Under the pieces are notes generated by a model. The model did not search any database. It saw only the letters and a list, made by a program, of their open reading frames with translations, and was not told the origin of the DNA. From an uncultured Gammaproteobacteria bacterium (GTDB taxonomy: Bacteria > Pseudomonadota > Gammaproteobacteria > UBA4575): a stretch of 64,000 bases of DNA. The stretch is taken from NCBI GenBank assembly GCA_951812785.1, contig OX638335.1:2094386-2158385 (forward strand). The letters run 5' to 3'. The translations under genes and the position numbers were made by a program. Below, in pieces: positions 55,493-63,597 of this stretch (within the stretch, counting starts at the first letter, position 1; every line of letters starts with the position of its first letter).

Positions 55493-55915
55493 ATGGCCAT
55501 TAATATGCAACTTGATATCGTTAGCGCTGAAACAGAGATCTTCTCTGGGACGGTTAATGCAGTCTTTGCCCCAGCGATAATGGGTGATGTGGGGATTTAC
55601 CCTCAACATACGCCATTAGTTACTCAGCTTAAGCCCGGCGAACTAAAAATTGAAGTTGAGGGTGAAGAAGACCTATACATCTATGTATCAGGTGGCATGC
55701 TAGAGGTTCAACCAGACGTTGTTACAGTCCTTTCAGATACAGCAATTCGCGCTGAAGAGCTTGATGAAAATATGGCTTTGGGGGCAAAACAGCATGCTGA
55801 AGAGCTACTTAAGGATAAAAAATCTGGGGTAGATAGTGCAAGAGCCCTGGCAGAACTTGCTGAAGCAGCAGCTCAGTTAAGAATGATTGAAAAAATCCGC
55901 AAAGGTAAGGTCTAA
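55493..55915 (+). CDS. atpC: ATP synthase F1 subunit epsilon
   Basis: 140 residues. An N-terminal beta sandwich (VSAETEIFSGTVNAVFAPA, GDVGIYPQHTPLVTQLKPG) and a C-terminal helical hairpin that can inhibit ATP hydrolysis. Last gene of the atp operon; a strong hairpin follows 45 bases downstream. Confidence 0.97.
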   Translation: MAINMQLDIVSAETEIFSGTVNAVFAPAIMGDVGIYPQHTPLVTQLKPGELKIEVEGEEDLYIYVSGGMLEVQPDVVTVLSDTAIRAEELDENMALGAKQHAEELLKDKKSGVDSARALAELAEAAAQLRMIEKIRKGKV

Positions 55916-55960
55916 AAGCTTAAATCCCTAATAGATTCAAAGTGTTGAGATAGATAGAAT

Positions 55961-55988
55961 ATAAAGGCAGCCAAATGGCTGCCTTTAT
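55961..55988 (+). terminator. intrinsic terminator of the atp operon
   Basis: ATAAAGGCAGCC (55961-55972) pairs exactly with GGCTGCCTTTAT (55977-55988) around an AAAT loop, giving a 12-bp GC-cored stem. A short T-rich tail (CGTTTCT) follows. The stem is nearly symmetrical, so it could act on both strands. Confidence 0.8.
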
Positions 55989-56070
55989 CGTTTCTACGTA
56001 AGGGTAAATAATTAAGATATGGACTAGAATAGTAGTGTAACCTTTTCTATTTCAATGAATTAATGGATCT

Positions 56071-57441
56071 ATGTCTCTAAACGTCGTTATATTAGCTGCC
56101 GGTCAAGGCACTCGTATGCGTAGTAAACTGCCTAAAGTACTGCATCATGTCGGGGGCAAGTCAATGCTGGCACATACAATCACCACGGCAGAAAACCTAG
56201 GTGCTGATAGAATCATTATCGTTTACGGCCATGGTGGTGAAGCAGTTCGCTCAGCCATCCAAAATAAAAAAGTTGAATGGGTAGAACAAAAAGAGAGGCT
56301 AGGTACCGGCCATGCAGTTCAACAAGCAATTCCATTTTTTAGTGCAAATGTAGATGAAAACATTCTGGTCTTATATGGTGATGTACCTTTTGCAACAGAG
56401 GGCACTCTAAAAGCATTACTAGATCAACAACCTTGTGATTCAATGGCCATTTTAACCACTGTGTTAACTAGTCCACATGGTTACGGGCGTATCGTTCGAA
56501 GTGTTCAAGGTACGGTTGAAAAAATAGTAGAAGAAAAAGATGCCAATAATGAGATCAGACAAATAGCTGAAATCAATACAGGAATATTATGCGCTTCATC
56601 ACAAAGCTTGGTTAAGTGGCTAAACAATATAGATAACAACAATCAGCAACAAGAATACTACTTAACAGATTGCGTAGGTTTAGCTGTAGAAGAAGGTAAG
56701 TCTGTTGAAGCAGTGATGTGTGAAGATCCTACGGAAGTGATGGGTGTGAATAATCGTGTTCATCTAGCAGAAATGGAAAGTGCCTTCCAGGCAAGACAAC
56801 GAGAAATTTTAATGCTTAATGGTGTAACACTACGTGATCCATCAAGTGTCTTTGTAGAAGGAATAATAGATATTGGCAACGATATTATTATTGAGCCGAA
56901 TGTTTTATTACGTGGGAGTGTGTCAATCGGCGATGATGTCTCTATTGGCATGAACTGCGTAATCACAGATAGTGTCATTAGTGCAGGAACGGTTATACAT
57001 CCAAACTCTGTAATAGAAGATTCAAAAATAGGTAAACACTGTGAAATAGGGCCTTTTGCTCGCGTGCGTCCTAAGACAGAGTTAGCTAGTCAGGTGAAGC
57101 TTGGCAATTTCGTCGAAGTAAAGAAATCAAATATTGCTTCTGGTAGTAAAGTAAATCATCTAAGTTATATCGGCGATGCTGAAATAGGAAAGGATACTAA
57201 TATAGGTGCCGGAACAATTTGCTGCAATTATGATGGCGCTAATAAGCACAAAACAATCATTGGAAACAATGTTTTTATAGGTTCTGATACTCAACTGGTT
57301 GCTCCGGTAAAAATAGATGATGGTGCAACCATTGGGGCAGGGTCAACCATTACCCGGAATGTCCCAGCAAAAAAATTAACCCTGTCTCGTAGCAAACAGA
57401 CAACCATAGATAATTGGCAGCGCCCGGTTAAACAAAACTAG
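56071..57441 (+). CDS. glmU: bifunctional N-acetylglucosamine-1-phosphate uridyltransferase / glucosamine-1-phosphate acetyltransferase
   Basis: 456 residues. It makes UDP-GlcNAc for peptidoglycan and lipopolysaccharide. The N-terminal pyrophosphorylase domain has LAAGQGTRMRSKLPK and LVLYGDVPF. The C-terminal left-handed beta helix (from about residue 250) has hexapeptide repeats and GPFARVRP, NFVEVKKS, HLSYIGDAEIG and NIGAGTICCNYDG. glmS follows 40 bases downstream, so the pathway enzymes are together. Confidence 0.97.
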   Translation: MSLNVVILAAGQGTRMRSKLPKVLHHVGGKSMLAHTITTAENLGADRIIIVYGHGGEAVRSAIQNKKVEWVEQKERLGTGHAVQQAIPFFSANVDENILVLYGDVPFATEGTLKALLDQQPCDSMAILTTVLTSPHGYGRIVRSVQGTVEKIVEEKDANNEIRQIAEINTGILCASSQSLVKWLNNIDNNNQQQEYYLTDCVGLAVEEGKSVEAVMCEDPTEVMGVNNRVHLAEMESAFQARQREILMLNGVTLRDPSSVFVEGIIDIGNDIIIEPNVLLRGSVSIGDDVSIGMNCVITDSVISAGTVIHPNSVIEDSKIGKHCEIGPFARVRPKTELASQVKLGNFVEVKKSNIASGSKVNHLSYIGDAEIGKDTNIGAGTICCNYDGANKHKTIIGNNVFIGSDTQLVAPVKIDDGATIGAGSTITRNVPAKKLTLSRSKQTTIDNWQRPVKQN

Positions 57442-57481
57442 TCAAACAAAGTAAGTAAAGGGAAGTAAGGAAACTTTCAGT

Positions 57482-59311
57482 ATGTGTGGAATCGTTGGAG
57501 CAATCTCAAAAAGAGACGTATCAGATATCCTATTAGAAGGCTTAAAACGTCTTGAATATAGAGGATATGATTCTGCAGGCATGGCTGTGCTTAACAAGGG
57601 CTTACTGGAAAGAATAAGACGCCCGGGCAAGGTGTCTGAGTTAGGCGATGCATTAGAAGAATCAAGCCTAACGGGAATAGTTGGTATAGCGCATACTCGA
57701 TGGGCGACTCATGGTGTGCCCTCTGAATACAATGCACATCCACATATCTGTAATGGTCGTGTAGCAATTGTACACAATGGCATTATTGAGAATTACCAAG
57801 AACTACGTGAAATGCAATCTAAAGCGGGATTCAAGTTTACATCTGATACTGATACCGAAGTGATCGCGCATCAAATTGTTCTATATTTAGATAAAGGCGA
57901 TTCGCTATTTTTTGCGGTACAAAATACCGTTAAAGACTTGAAGGGTGCCTATGCGCTAGGTGTGATTGATCGTACAGATGAGGATAGAATTATTACTGCG
58001 CGCAGTGGCAGTCCTTTAATCATTGGTGTAGGCGTAGATGAAAACTTTATTGCATCTGATGTGCACGCACTATTAAAAGAAACGCAAAAATTTATCTACT
58101 TGGAAAATGGCGACATTGCTGAAGTTACTCAAGATAAAATTTCTATTTTCAACCTAAATGGTGACTTTGTAGAAAGAGAAATTAAGACCAGTAAACAAAG
58201 TTCAGAAGCAGCAGAAAAGGGTGAGTATGCCCATTACATGCTTAAAGAAATATATGAGCAGCCTCGCGCGATTGCCGATACCTTAGAAGGTCGAGTTCTC
58301 AATGGACGAGTCACGGATGAAATTCTTGGGCCAAAAGCTAAGGATACCCTAGATAAAGTACAGGCAATACAAATTATTGCATGTGGCACAAGCTATCATG
58401 CAGGCTTAGTGGCTAAGTATTGGTTTGAAGAGATTGCAGGTATTCATTGTCATGTTGAAGTCGCTAGTGAATTCCGTTACCGCAAGCACGTAGTAAGGCC
58501 AGGCACTTTATTTGTGACAATTTCACAGTCAGGAGAAACAGCAGATAGTCTTGCTGCATTGTTGCAGGCAAGTTCGGAGAACTATGTTGGTTCACTCGTG
58601 ATTTGTAATGTTCCTGAGAGTTCACTAGCACGAGAGTCAGATTTAGTATTAATGACGCATGCGGGACCAGAGATCGGCGTAGCATCGACTAAAGCATTTA
58701 CCACACAGCTAGTTGCATTAATGATGCTGGTAATACTAGCAGGTCGTCGTAATGGCTTGCACCCAGAAATGGAAAAAATACTAGTTGAGCAGTTACTGAA
58801 TTTACCTGTTCGAATTAATAAAGCATTATTGTTAGACGCTCCAATTAAAGAATTAGCCAAGTTATATAAGAATAAGAATCATGCGCTGTTTTTAGGCCGT
58901 GGCTCTCATCACCCTATCGCTATGGAAGGTGCTTTGAAGTTAAAAGAAATATCATATATTCATGCTGAAGCATACGCAGCAGGTGAATTGAAGCATGGAC
59001 CAATCGCCTTAGTAGACAGTGATATGCCTGTAATCGCTGTTGCGCCTAATAATGAATTGTTAAAAAAATTAAAAGCTAATATTGAAGAGGTGCGTGCACG
59101 AGGTGGTGAATTGCATGTATTTGCTGATGCTGGTTGCGCGTTTGAGTCAGAAGAAGGTGCACAGTTAATTGAATTAGATGCCCCTGAAAATGCTGTTGCT
59201 CCTATTATATTTACAATACCACTACAACTACTTTCCTATCACGTGGCCGTGCTTAAAGGCACGGATGTTGATCAGCCACGCAATCTAGCTAAATCTGTGA
59301 CAGTCGAGTAG
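57482..59311 (+). CDS. glmS: glutamine-fructose-6-phosphate aminotransferase (isomerizing)
   Basis: 609 residues. It makes glucosamine 6-phosphate from fructose 6-phosphate and glutamine. The N-terminal Cys2 amidotransferase (MCGIVGAISKR, ending at about residue 240) and two SIS sugar-isomerase domains (ACGTSYHAGL, SQSGETADSLAAL, GRGSHHPIAMEGALKLKE) are intact, with the terminal AKSVTVE. It ends the glmU-glmS unit and marks the right limit of core genes before the accessory island. Confidence 0.98.
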   Translation: MCGIVGAISKRDVSDILLEGLKRLEYRGYDSAGMAVLNKGLLERIRRPGKVSELGDALEESSLTGIVGIAHTRWATHGVPSEYNAHPHICNGRVAIVHNGIIENYQELREMQSKAGFKFTSDTDTEVIAHQIVLYLDKGDSLFFAVQNTVKDLKGAYALGVIDRTDEDRIITARSGSPLIIGVGVDENFIASDVHALLKETQKFIYLENGDIAEVTQDKISIFNLNGDFVEREIKTSKQSSEAAEKGEYAHYMLKEIYEQPRAIADTLEGRVLNGRVTDEILGPKAKDTLDKVQAIQIIACGTSYHAGLVAKYWFEEIAGIHCHVEVASEFRYRKHVVRPGTLFVTISQSGETADSLAALLQASSENYVGSLVICNVPESSLARESDLVLMTHAGPEIGVASTKAFTTQLVALMMLVILAGRRNGLHPEMEKILVEQLLNLPVRINKALLLDAPIKELAKLYKNKNHALFLGRGSHHPIAMEGALKLKEISYIHAEAYAAGELKHGPIALVDSDMPVIAVAPNNELLKKLKANIEEVRARGGELHVFADAGCAFESEEGAQLIELDAPENAVAPIIFTIPLQLLSYHVAVLKGTDVDQPRNLAKSVTVE

Positions 59312-59313
59312 TT

Positions 59314-59676
59314 TTGAGTGGAGAAAACTCTGAACCAAAATATTCTAATTATTTGTGTTTCGTAGTCTCAGTTCAAACCAATAAATTAATGAGTGAATAT
59401 GGTGGGAAATATGGTGGTATTTCTTACTCTGATTCTCAACAAAAGACTCATGACTTAATCAAATCACTTCATGAAAGTGGTCTTGGTTATAGAAGAATTG
59501 CTCATCATCTTAATCAAAGAAACATCACTACTCTTACTGGAAAGGAGTGGAAGGGAAATCATGTCTTTGCAATCTTGAAAAGATATAGAGAGAGGGAAGA
59601 AAGATTATCCAGAAGAGAAGAAGTATTTGAACCAGAGATTTCAAAGTTTGAGGTGAGGTGGGAAAGAAATTACTAG
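59314..59676 (+). CDS. small recombinase-like helix-turn-helix protein
   Basis: 120 residues with a TTG start 2 bases after glmS; an internal ATG at 59392 (MSEYGGKYGGISYSDSQQK) may be the real start. The core IKSLHESGLGYRRIAHHLNQ followed by GKEWKGNHVFAILKRYRERE resembles the recombinase-type DNA-binding segment of large serine recombinases, in which a helix-turn-helix precedes GI-T..G..W...V..IL. No catalytic serine domain is present, so it is either a free-standing DNA-binding protein or a fragment. Opens the accessory island. Confidence 0.5.
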   Translation: MSGENSEPKYSNYLCFVVSVQTNKLMSEYGGKYGGISYSDSQQKTHDLIKSLHESGLGYRRIAHHLNQRNITTLTGKEWKGNHVFAILKRYREREERLSRREEVFEPEISKFEVRWERNY

Positions 59677-59774
59677 GGAAGTTCAAACACAATCCCTTCA
59701 GATTTTGGGGGAGTACCTATTTCCTTTTATAGATTACAAAAAAATAATAATTCTTTTTACGAATTGTTTGTTGA

Positions 59775-60266
59775 TCAGTTTTGAGGGGGTGCAGTTCCAT
59801 TTAATGATGGTGAGAAACCAAATGCACCAGACTTAATCTGGTTCTCCAAACTTCTAACAATCACATCACTATTGTCAGTCTCAAAACCTACAAAACGATA
59901 TGAGAGGTTACTCTGGATAAAATCTTTAGTCAGTTTATCCAGAACTCCAATTGAAGGTTTGTAATCACCTTTCTTAATCAGTTTTGGAATTACATAGAAA
60001 TCATGGATATAGATGCAGAACTGGTCACCACTTCTTCTACTAGATGCATGAGAAATCATTCTTGAGAGAGGACTGCGTTTCTCTAGAGATTTCTGCAATC
60101 CACTAATACCGATATAAATGAACTTTTCGTCTTTATCCCAGACTGAATAGATTATTGAACCTTTGTTTGGGATATGTCTTCTAGGGTCTTCAGAAAAACT
60201 TATAGAACTAGTTGAAGAGTCAAATAGTGCAGATAAATCATATCCATCTAAAACATAGTTAGTCAT
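59775..60266 (-). CDS. GIY-YIG nuclease-like protein
   Basis: 163 residues from ATG 60266 (MTNYVLDGYDLSALFDSSTS); ATG 60284 is an alternative. The GIY-YIG pattern is visible as IIYSVWDKDEKFIYIGISG, with the family's two Tyr elements, and a later Arg-rich stretch (LEKRSPLSRMISHASSRRSG) and Glu in VRSLENQIKSGAFG complete the catalytic set. GIY-YIG proteins include homing and phage endonucleases. Divergent from the resolvase gene across the repeat array. Confidence 0.62.
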   Translation of the reverse strand: MTNYVLDGYDLSALFDSSTSSISFSEDPRRHIPNKGSIIYSVWDKDEKFIYIGISGLQKSLEKRSPLSRMISHASSRRSGDQFCIYIHDFYVIPKLIKKGDYKPSIGVLDKLTKDFIQSNLSYRFVGFETDNSDVIVRSLENQIKSGAFGFSPSLNGTAPPQN

Positions 60267-60311
60267 AACAGACAAATACCACATTAACTGCGATAAGTCC
60301 TCTTTGCAGAG

Positions 60312-60427
60312 TGTCGTAATAGAGTTTACCCAAACACCAGTTTTTTATCCGACACCTTTACTGTCGTTTTTAAGTTGTATTTGACGAATACGACAATAAG
60401 CATCAGAATCTAGAGTCATAAACGACA
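60312..60427. promoter_or_regulatory. TGTCG repeat array, candidate resolvase (res) site
   Basis: Five copies of TGTCG or its complement: TGTCG at 60312 and 60362, CGACA at 60350, 60391 and 60423. The pair at 60362-60395 makes a 34-bp dyad (TGTCGT...ACGACA), the length of the central res subsite of Tn3-type resolvases. The array fills the gap between the divergent GIY-YIG and resolvase genes. Confidence 0.6.
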
Positions 60428-60442
60428 CTAATGAGGATTGTT

Positions 60443-60982
60443 ATGAAAGTTGGATATGCAAGAGTTAGTTCAGTAGACCAGAACCTAGATGTTCAGTTGG
60501 AAACACTGAAGAGTTTTGGTTGTGAGAAGATTTACCAAGAAAAAGTTTCTGGAACTTCTACTCAAGGAAGAGATGAGCTCAAGGAATGTATAGAATTTGT
60601 TCGTGAGGGTGATGAACTGGTCATTACTCGTATTGATAGACTTGCAAGGTCAGTTCTAGACCTTCAGTTGATTGTGAAGGAACTATCCGACAAGGGAGTT
60701 AATCTTTCTGCAACTGAACAACCAATCTCCACTAAGGACGCAACTTCTAAATGTTTCTTGGATATGTTGGGAGTGTTCGCAGAATTAGAAACCAATCTTC
60801 GTAAAGAGAGACAGTCTGAAGGTATTCTTCGCGCAAAACAAAAAGGTGTTTATAAGGGAAGAAAGTCTTCAATAGATGCAGATAAGATTAAGGAACTCAA
60901 AGAGTCTGGTCTTGGTGCATCTGCAATCGCAAAAGAAATGAACATTCATAGAGATAGTGTCTATAGAGTTTTAAAAACCTAG
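60443..60982 (+). CDS. small serine recombinase (resolvase/invertase family)
   Basis: 179 residues from ATG 60443, which has a GAGGA ribosome binding site; ATG 60431 is less likely. The catalytic domain starts MKVGYARVSSVDQNLDVQLE, with the nucleophile Ser in ARVSS (about residue 9 or 10), then ITRIDRLARSVLDL and FAELETNLRKERQSEGI. A C-terminal helix-turn-helix (GLGASAIAKEMNIHRDSVYRVL) ends it. It resolves or inverts DNA at res-like sites; the TGTCG array immediately upstream is the natural target. Confidence 0.9.
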   Translation: MKVGYARVSSVDQNLDVQLETLKSFGCEKIYQEKVSGTSTQGRDELKECIEFVREGDELVITRIDRLARSVLDLQLIVKELSDKGVNLSATEQPISTKDATSKCFLDMLGVFAELETNLRKERQSEGILRAKQKGVYKGRKSSIDADKIKELKESGLGASAIAKEMNIHRDSVYRVLKT

Positions 60983-61021
60983 TGAGTTGAAATTTCTACG
61001 TTTTTCATTTAGCGTTTAAAG

Positions 61022-61636
61022 ATGCCAATTGTATATATTTTAACCAATGAAAGTATGCCGGATACCATTAAAATTGGTGTCACCGACAACTTGTCTAGAA
61101 GACTACGAGCATTAGACAATACCTCTACCCCACTTCCCTTTGAGTGTTTTTACGCATTAGAGGTAGAAGATGCGAAGGTGATTGAAGACCTTCTCCATGA
61201 AGCATTTGATGACAAGAGAGTTCGTCAAAATCGTGAGTTTTTTAACTGCACTCCAGAACAAGCAAAGTCTACACTGAAAATTGCAGAAAAAATGGGTGGA
61301 CGAGATGTAACTCCTAAGGAAGTAGCTGTTGAAACAGAACAAGATAGACAAGCACTTGATAATGCCAAAAAGAAAAAAGGCAGGGTAGATTATTTCGGTA
61401 TTCTTGGAATCAATATTGGAGAGACTCTCACATTTTCCAAAGACCAGAATCTTACTTGTGTAGTGAAAGAAAATGGACAAGTTCTTTTTAGAGAAGAACT
61501 AACAACATTGTCTGGTTCTGCATTAACTATCGTTTCTGAGATGGGATACAACTGGCAGCAAGTGAGAGGTGCTGGTTATTGGTGTTACAAAGGAACTACC
61601 CTTTTAGATTTGTACCAGCAGTCTCAAGATGGTTAA
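61022..61636 (+). CDS. GIY-YIG (T5orf172-like) nuclease with a C-terminal RAMA/DUF4357-like domain
   Basis: 204 residues. The N-terminal nuclease fold reads MPIVYILTNESMPDTIKIGV, then NLSRRLRAL and a Glu-bearing HEAFDDKRVRQNREFF, the T5orf172/Mug113 variant of GIY-YIG. The C-terminal part has FREELTTLSGSALTIVSEMG and YNWQQVRGAGYWCYKG, resembling DNA-modification-associated RAMA or DUF4357 domains. The combination suggests a DNA endonuclease, perhaps mobile. Its end overlaps the next gene by 8 bases. Confidence 0.65.
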   Translation: MPIVYILTNESMPDTIKIGVTDNLSRRLRALDNTSTPLPFECFYALEVEDAKVIEDLLHEAFDDKRVRQNREFFNCTPEQAKSTLKIAEKMGGRDVTPKEVAVETEQDRQALDNAKKKKGRVDYFGILGINIGETLTFSKDQNLTCVVKENGQVLFREELTTLSGSALTIVSEMGYNWQQVRGAGYWCYKGTTLLDLYQQSQDG

Positions 61637-62312
61637 AAAAATTGAGTTCACTAAATTACAAATTGAACAAATCACCAAACGTTATCAAGAGGGTGAAACA
61701 CCTTCCCAAATAGCAAATACTTATGGTTGCTCACGTGATGTTATAAGAGACCGTTTGATAGAGAATAGGGTGAGTCTAAGAAAATCTCGAGTTGATAAAA
61801 AATGCACGATATGTGGAGTAAAATTAACCAGTGAAAACACTACTTGGTATCGACAAAAAAATTACATTTACAAATGTAATGAATGCATGAGGCAAGAAAA
61901 GGCGATTGACGCAAATGAATGGAGAAAAAATAATCCAGATAGAGCAGGAAAAGGAAGCGAGAAATATAGACGGAACTTAAAGAAAAAAAACCCAAAGCGA
62001 TATACTGCCCAACAGATGAGAGGAAGTGCCAAGAAAAGAGCAAATGCACTAGACCTTGACTATGACTTAGACTCTAAATACCTCGAGTCGATAATGCCTG
62101 ATGTTTGCCCAAGCTTAGGATTGGAAATAAAATATGGTGGTGGAGAGAAGACAAAAAATTCAGCATCACTTGATAGAATAGTGCCCGAAAAAGGTTATGT
62201 AAAAGGGAACGTAATGATAGTTTCTCAATTAGCAAACCTTATGAAGAATGAGGCAAATTCTGAAGAAATGCTCAATTTTTCTAAATGGGTTATGAAAACG
62301 TATAAAAATTAA
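61629..62312 (+). CDS. HNH-like endonuclease with N-terminal helix-turn-helix
   Basis: 227 residues. Residues 1-50 form a homeodomain-like helix-turn-helix (EGETPSQIANTYGCSRDVIR). A Cys pair region follows (CTICGVKL and CNECMRQE). The C-terminal part has a CPSLGLEIKYGG start, SASLDRIVPEKGYVKGNV and MIVSQLANLMKNEA, a pattern seen in phage and homing HNH-type endonucleases. It overlaps the GIY-YIG gene by 8 bases, so the two may be one operon. Confidence 0.65.
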   Translation: MVKKIEFTKLQIEQITKRYQEGETPSQIANTYGCSRDVIRDRLIENRVSLRKSRVDKKCTICGVKLTSENTTWYRQKNYIYKCNECMRQEKAIDANEWRKNNPDRAGKGSEKYRRNLKKKNPKRYTAQQMRGSAKKRANALDLDYDLDSKYLESIMPDVCPSLGLEIKYGGGEKTKNSASLDRIVPEKGYVKGNVMIVSQLANLMKNEANSEEMLNFSKWVMKTYKN

Positions 62313-62422
62313 TTACGTCATCTGATGCCTAATGACATTAAAGGGTCAGTAAATACAAGGACTAAGGCAGCCTGGGTTTAACGGACAGTTCAAAAAAGAG
62401 ACAATACTTTTAGAGGTGATCT

Positions 62423-62706
62423 ATGTCAAAACGTCAAACGTATACCCGAGAGTTTAAACGAGAAGCGGTACGGCTTCTTGAGCAAAGTGATCAAACCACT
62501 GCTGAATTGGCCATTCATTTAGGCGTTCGTCGCAACCAGCTCTGTAAATGGCAAGAAGAAGTCAACAAGCATGGTGTGGATGCTTTTCCAGGTTCAGGGC
62601 GCCGTGAAGAAAGTGAAGTTGTCCAGCTGCGGCGCGCACTTAAGCGTGTGAGGAACGCGACATTCTAAAAAAGGCCGCACAGTTCTTTGCCAAGGAACTC
62701 GAGTAA
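62423..62706 (+). pseudogene. IS3-family transposase OrfA, one-base deletion
   Basis: The open frame begins MSKRQTYTREFKREAVRLLE with a helix-turn-helix (ELAIHLGVRRNQLCKWQEEV). It stops early at 62668. Restoring one G near 62650 gives VEERDILKKAAQFFAKELE and a natural stop at 62706. The restored frame contains the A AAA AAG slippery heptamer (62667-62673) that IS3 elements use to make OrfAB. The single deletion prevents OrfAB production in this copy. Confidence 0.85.
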
Positions 62707-63566
62707 AATATGGCTTTATTCAAACTCATCGCTTTGTGTTTAGTATTAGTGCGATGTGCCGTGTGCTGAATGTGGGTAGCAGTGGCTATTACGACTGGCG
62801 TGATCGTAATGAAAGTCTACGTGCTCAGGAAGATCAAGTGCTCTTAGCGAAGATTCAGAAGATCCATGTTCAGTCCAAACATGCCTATGGTTACGTGAAA
62901 ACTTGGAAGGCCTTGCACACTCAAGGTATTCAATGCGGGAAACATCGCGTGGCCAGATTACGCAGGCAACATCAAATCGAAACTAAACGCAGCAAGCATT
63001 TTAACATCACAACACGTTCTAAGCACCGTCATTGGATTGCACCAGATCATGTTAAGCGGATGTTTACAGCAGCACAGCTAAATCAAGTCTGGGCAGGTGA
63101 TGTCACCTGTGTGCCGACACGGCAGGGATGGTTATATCTCGCCATTCTGCTCGACATGTATTCACGTAAAATCATTGGTTGGTCGATGTCGCGTCGCAAC
63201 AATCAACCGCTTGTGCTGAATGCACTACAGATGGCGATCATACAACGGCAACCTGGTGCTGGTCTCATTCATCATACTGATCGCGGCCGACTCTATGCGG
63301 CTGATCAATATCGTGCATTGATGCAACAACACCATATTATCCCGAGTATGAGTCGCAAGGGAGATTGCTATGATAATGCGGTGTCAGAAACATTTTTTAG
63401 CACATTAAAGAATGAACTCATTCATGGGAGAAATTACACGACAAGAGAACAAGCAAAAAGTGATATCTTTGAATACATCGAATGTTTTTATAATCGTAAA
63501 CGCATTCATCAAACGTTGAATTATCAAACACCGTTTGAATATGAAAATAATCATGCGTATGCTTAA
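62673..63566 (+). CDS. IS3-family transposase OrfB
   Basis: The reading frame follows the A6G slippery site; a free-standing start could be ATG 62736-62738-type or the AMCR ATG. Helical N-terminus (SISAMCRVLNVGSSGYYDWR), then an rve integrase core with the DDE residues: Asp in VWAGDVTCVPT, Asp in IHHTDRGRLYA and Glu in NAVSETFFSTLKNE, and the C-terminal NRKRIHQTLNYQTPFEYE. The frame is intact, but without OrfA it probably cannot transpose alone. Confidence 0.88.
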   Translation, partial: GRTVLCQGTRVKYGFIQTHRFVFSISAMCRVLNVGSSGYYDWRDRNESLRAQEDQVLLAKIQKIHVQSKHAYGYVKTWKALHTQGIQCGKHRVARLRRQHQIETKRSKHFNITTRSKHRHWIAPDHVKRMFTAAQLNQVWAGDVTCVPTRQGWLYLAILLDMYSRKIIGWSMSRRNNQPLVLNALQMAIIQRQPGAGLIHHTDRGRLYAADQYRALMQQHHIIPSMSRKGDCYDNAVSETFFSTLKNELIHGRNYTTREQAKSDIFEYIECFYNRKRIHQTLNYQTPFEYENNHAYA

Positions 63567-63597
63567 CTAATCTGTCCGCTTAACCTGGACTGCCTTA

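Larger units (their letters stand above)
62363..63597 (+). mobile_element. IS3-family insertion element
   Basis: About 1.24 kb with imperfect inverted ends: left TAAGGCAGCCTGGGTTTAAC and the reverse complement of the right end TAAGGCAGTCCAGGTTAAGC, both continuing into GGACAG. It contains orfA (frameshifted) and orfB of an IS3-type transposase. No clean short target duplication is evident. A GGGTCA/TGACCC pair just outside both ends may mean that the true ends lie a little further out. It cuts into a large serine recombinase on the right. Confidence 0.82.

Noticed and set aside
59221..59255. CACGTG motif in glmS as a further parS site
   Set aside because: The flanks do not match TGTTN/NAACA; several other CACGTG hexamers in the window fail in the same way.
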